DNA of 64,000 nt from Euwallacea fornicatus (lineage: Eukaryota; Arthropoda; Insecta; Coleoptera; Curculionidae). The first letter of the stretch is position 1. Each line of letters begins with the position of its first letter. The notes below the pieces were generated by a model. That model worked only from the letters and a program-made list of their open reading frames with translations, ran no database searches and was not told the DNA's origin. The translations under genes and the position numbers were made by a program. The DNA is taken from contig NC_089548.1 of assembly GCF_040115645.1 (NCBI RefSeq), positions 5,270,001 to 5,334,000 of the forward strand, given 5' to 3'. Positions 63,338 through 64,000 of this stretch are shown here, one piece after another.

Positions 63338-64000
63338 CACGGTGTACCAAAAAATGACATAATTTTTATTCCTTAGTTACTACAAACGTACATTTAATAA
63401 CGCGAATTGCTCTCTCTCTCTCTTGCTCCGATTGCTGCCTCCGCGACATACTTTAAATTAAGTTTCTAATGTTAATTTGATTAACTTGACCTCATACTTC
63501 CGCGATTCTCAATGACAGCTCATTTAGATCTCTGGAGAAAACCTACGAGGTTCTATCTCGTCGACCCACAAATGTTCGATGGGATCCAGATCGGGGCTTC
63601 TTGCTGGCCGAGGCGACATTTGAATTTTCGCATCTTGCAGATAATTTCGCGCTGCTCGTGCCACATACGGCCGTCGATGATCGTGCACCAATAAATATGT
63701 CACCACCAACTCCGTCCGACCTTCGACACTAGTACCTCCCGACATCACAATGGATTCACCACCGGGACTCACAGTTCCGACAGTGTTGCACTGGCCGTAT
63801 CGCTATCCAGGGAGTCAATACCCTCTTCCAAGACGATCTTCACTAAAAAGTAAAATCGGGAGTCATACGCAAGGAGTACGTCGCCCCATTGACGATTTCC
63901 CCAATCTTGGTGCTCTCGGGCAAATTGAGGACTCCGATGTTTTACGATCAATGGGGGACCGCTTGCGGCCCTATAGGGCACAACGTTTCTTCCTGACAAC
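63338..64000 (-). mobile_element. Tc1-like element, left part, cut by the window edge
   Basis: CACGGTGTACCAAAAAATGA follows a TA at 63336-63337 and looks like a terminal repeat. The rest of the visible element is occupied by a minus-strand Tc1 transposase pseudogene. The other end is outside the window, so the terminal repeat could not be verified against a partner. A short (TC)n run lies at about 63411-63425. Confidence 0.7.
63524..63999 (-). pseudogene. Tc1-family transposase fragment, decayed
   Basis: Two overlapping frames (63999-63769 and 63772-63524) give, in order, FAREHQDWGNRQWGDVLLAY, then DSRFYF, where the usual first motif is TDESRF and the Glu after the Asp is lost; then VEGRTELVV; then LVHDHRRPYVARAARNYLQD, where the family has HDNARPH; then RPARSPDLDPIEHLW. 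The last Asp-to-Glu interval is 34 residues (DD34E). About 40 residues between EGRTELVV and LVHD are missing. It is a different subfamily from the copy at 19.5 kb, judged by the motifs. Confidence 0.85.

Noticed and set aside
1..64000. CRISPR arrays, bacterial operons, rRNA or tRNA genes
   Set aside because: None seen; the sequence is nuclear animal DNA and no cloverleaf-like T-loop/acceptor pairs were found by eye.

Overview
The window is animal nuclear DNA. It is AT-rich, its genes are split by many GT-AG introns (several only 50-125 bp), and it carries Tc1/mariner-type transposon remains. The gene set points to an insect. A beetle is my best guess, from the set of W(X6)W-amide peptides and the short insect-style introns, but this is inference. 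Nothing prokaryotic is present: no operons, CRISPR arrays or tRNAs were seen.

Layout from left to right. The 5' part of a small optic lobes/calpain-D gene (minus strand, five exons with RanBP2-type zinc fingers) occupies 1449-4434; its protease part lies off the left edge. A complete myoinhibitory peptide (allatostatin B) precursor gene (minus strand, four coding exons, six W(X6)W-amide peptides) lies at 7355-9516. About 34 kb (roughly 9.5-44 kb) then holds no gene I can support. It contains a broken Tc1 element (19.5-20.9 kb), a decayed mariner transposase (about 30.5-31.2 kb), two large imperfect inverted repeats (15.0-15.3 and 42.8-43.3 kb) and a pair of related unknown repeats (36.9-38.4 and 40.4-41.1 kb).

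The right third is gene-dense. It holds a cytochrome b5 gene (minus, 44093-45479), Mediator subunit MED7 (plus, 47111-47896), a SERHL/kraken-type serine hydrolase (minus, 48090-49533; its 3' end faces that of MED7), a probable small secreted cuticle-like protein gene (plus, 51400-53614, with a four-codon first exon) and the 3' two thirds of an insulin receptor gene (minus, 54847-63090, nine exons). The insulin receptor introns hold two mariner-like elements with long terminal inverted repeats, and a Tc1-like pseudogene lies upstream of the first visible exon.

The genes are not one pathway. The insulin receptor is the central growth and nutrition receptor, and the MIP precursor encodes brain-gut peptides. 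Cytochrome b5, MED7 and the hydrolase are housekeeping-type genes. Exon joins were worked out by hand from reading frame, splice phase and GT/AG sites; every join quoted keeps the frame. I found no convincing new biological system. The observations most worth a second look are the possible alternative 3' end of the insulin receptor, the cytochrome b5 tail with no membrane anchor, the GC-AG micro-intron in the calpain gene, the cuticle-like gene and the unknown repeat pair.
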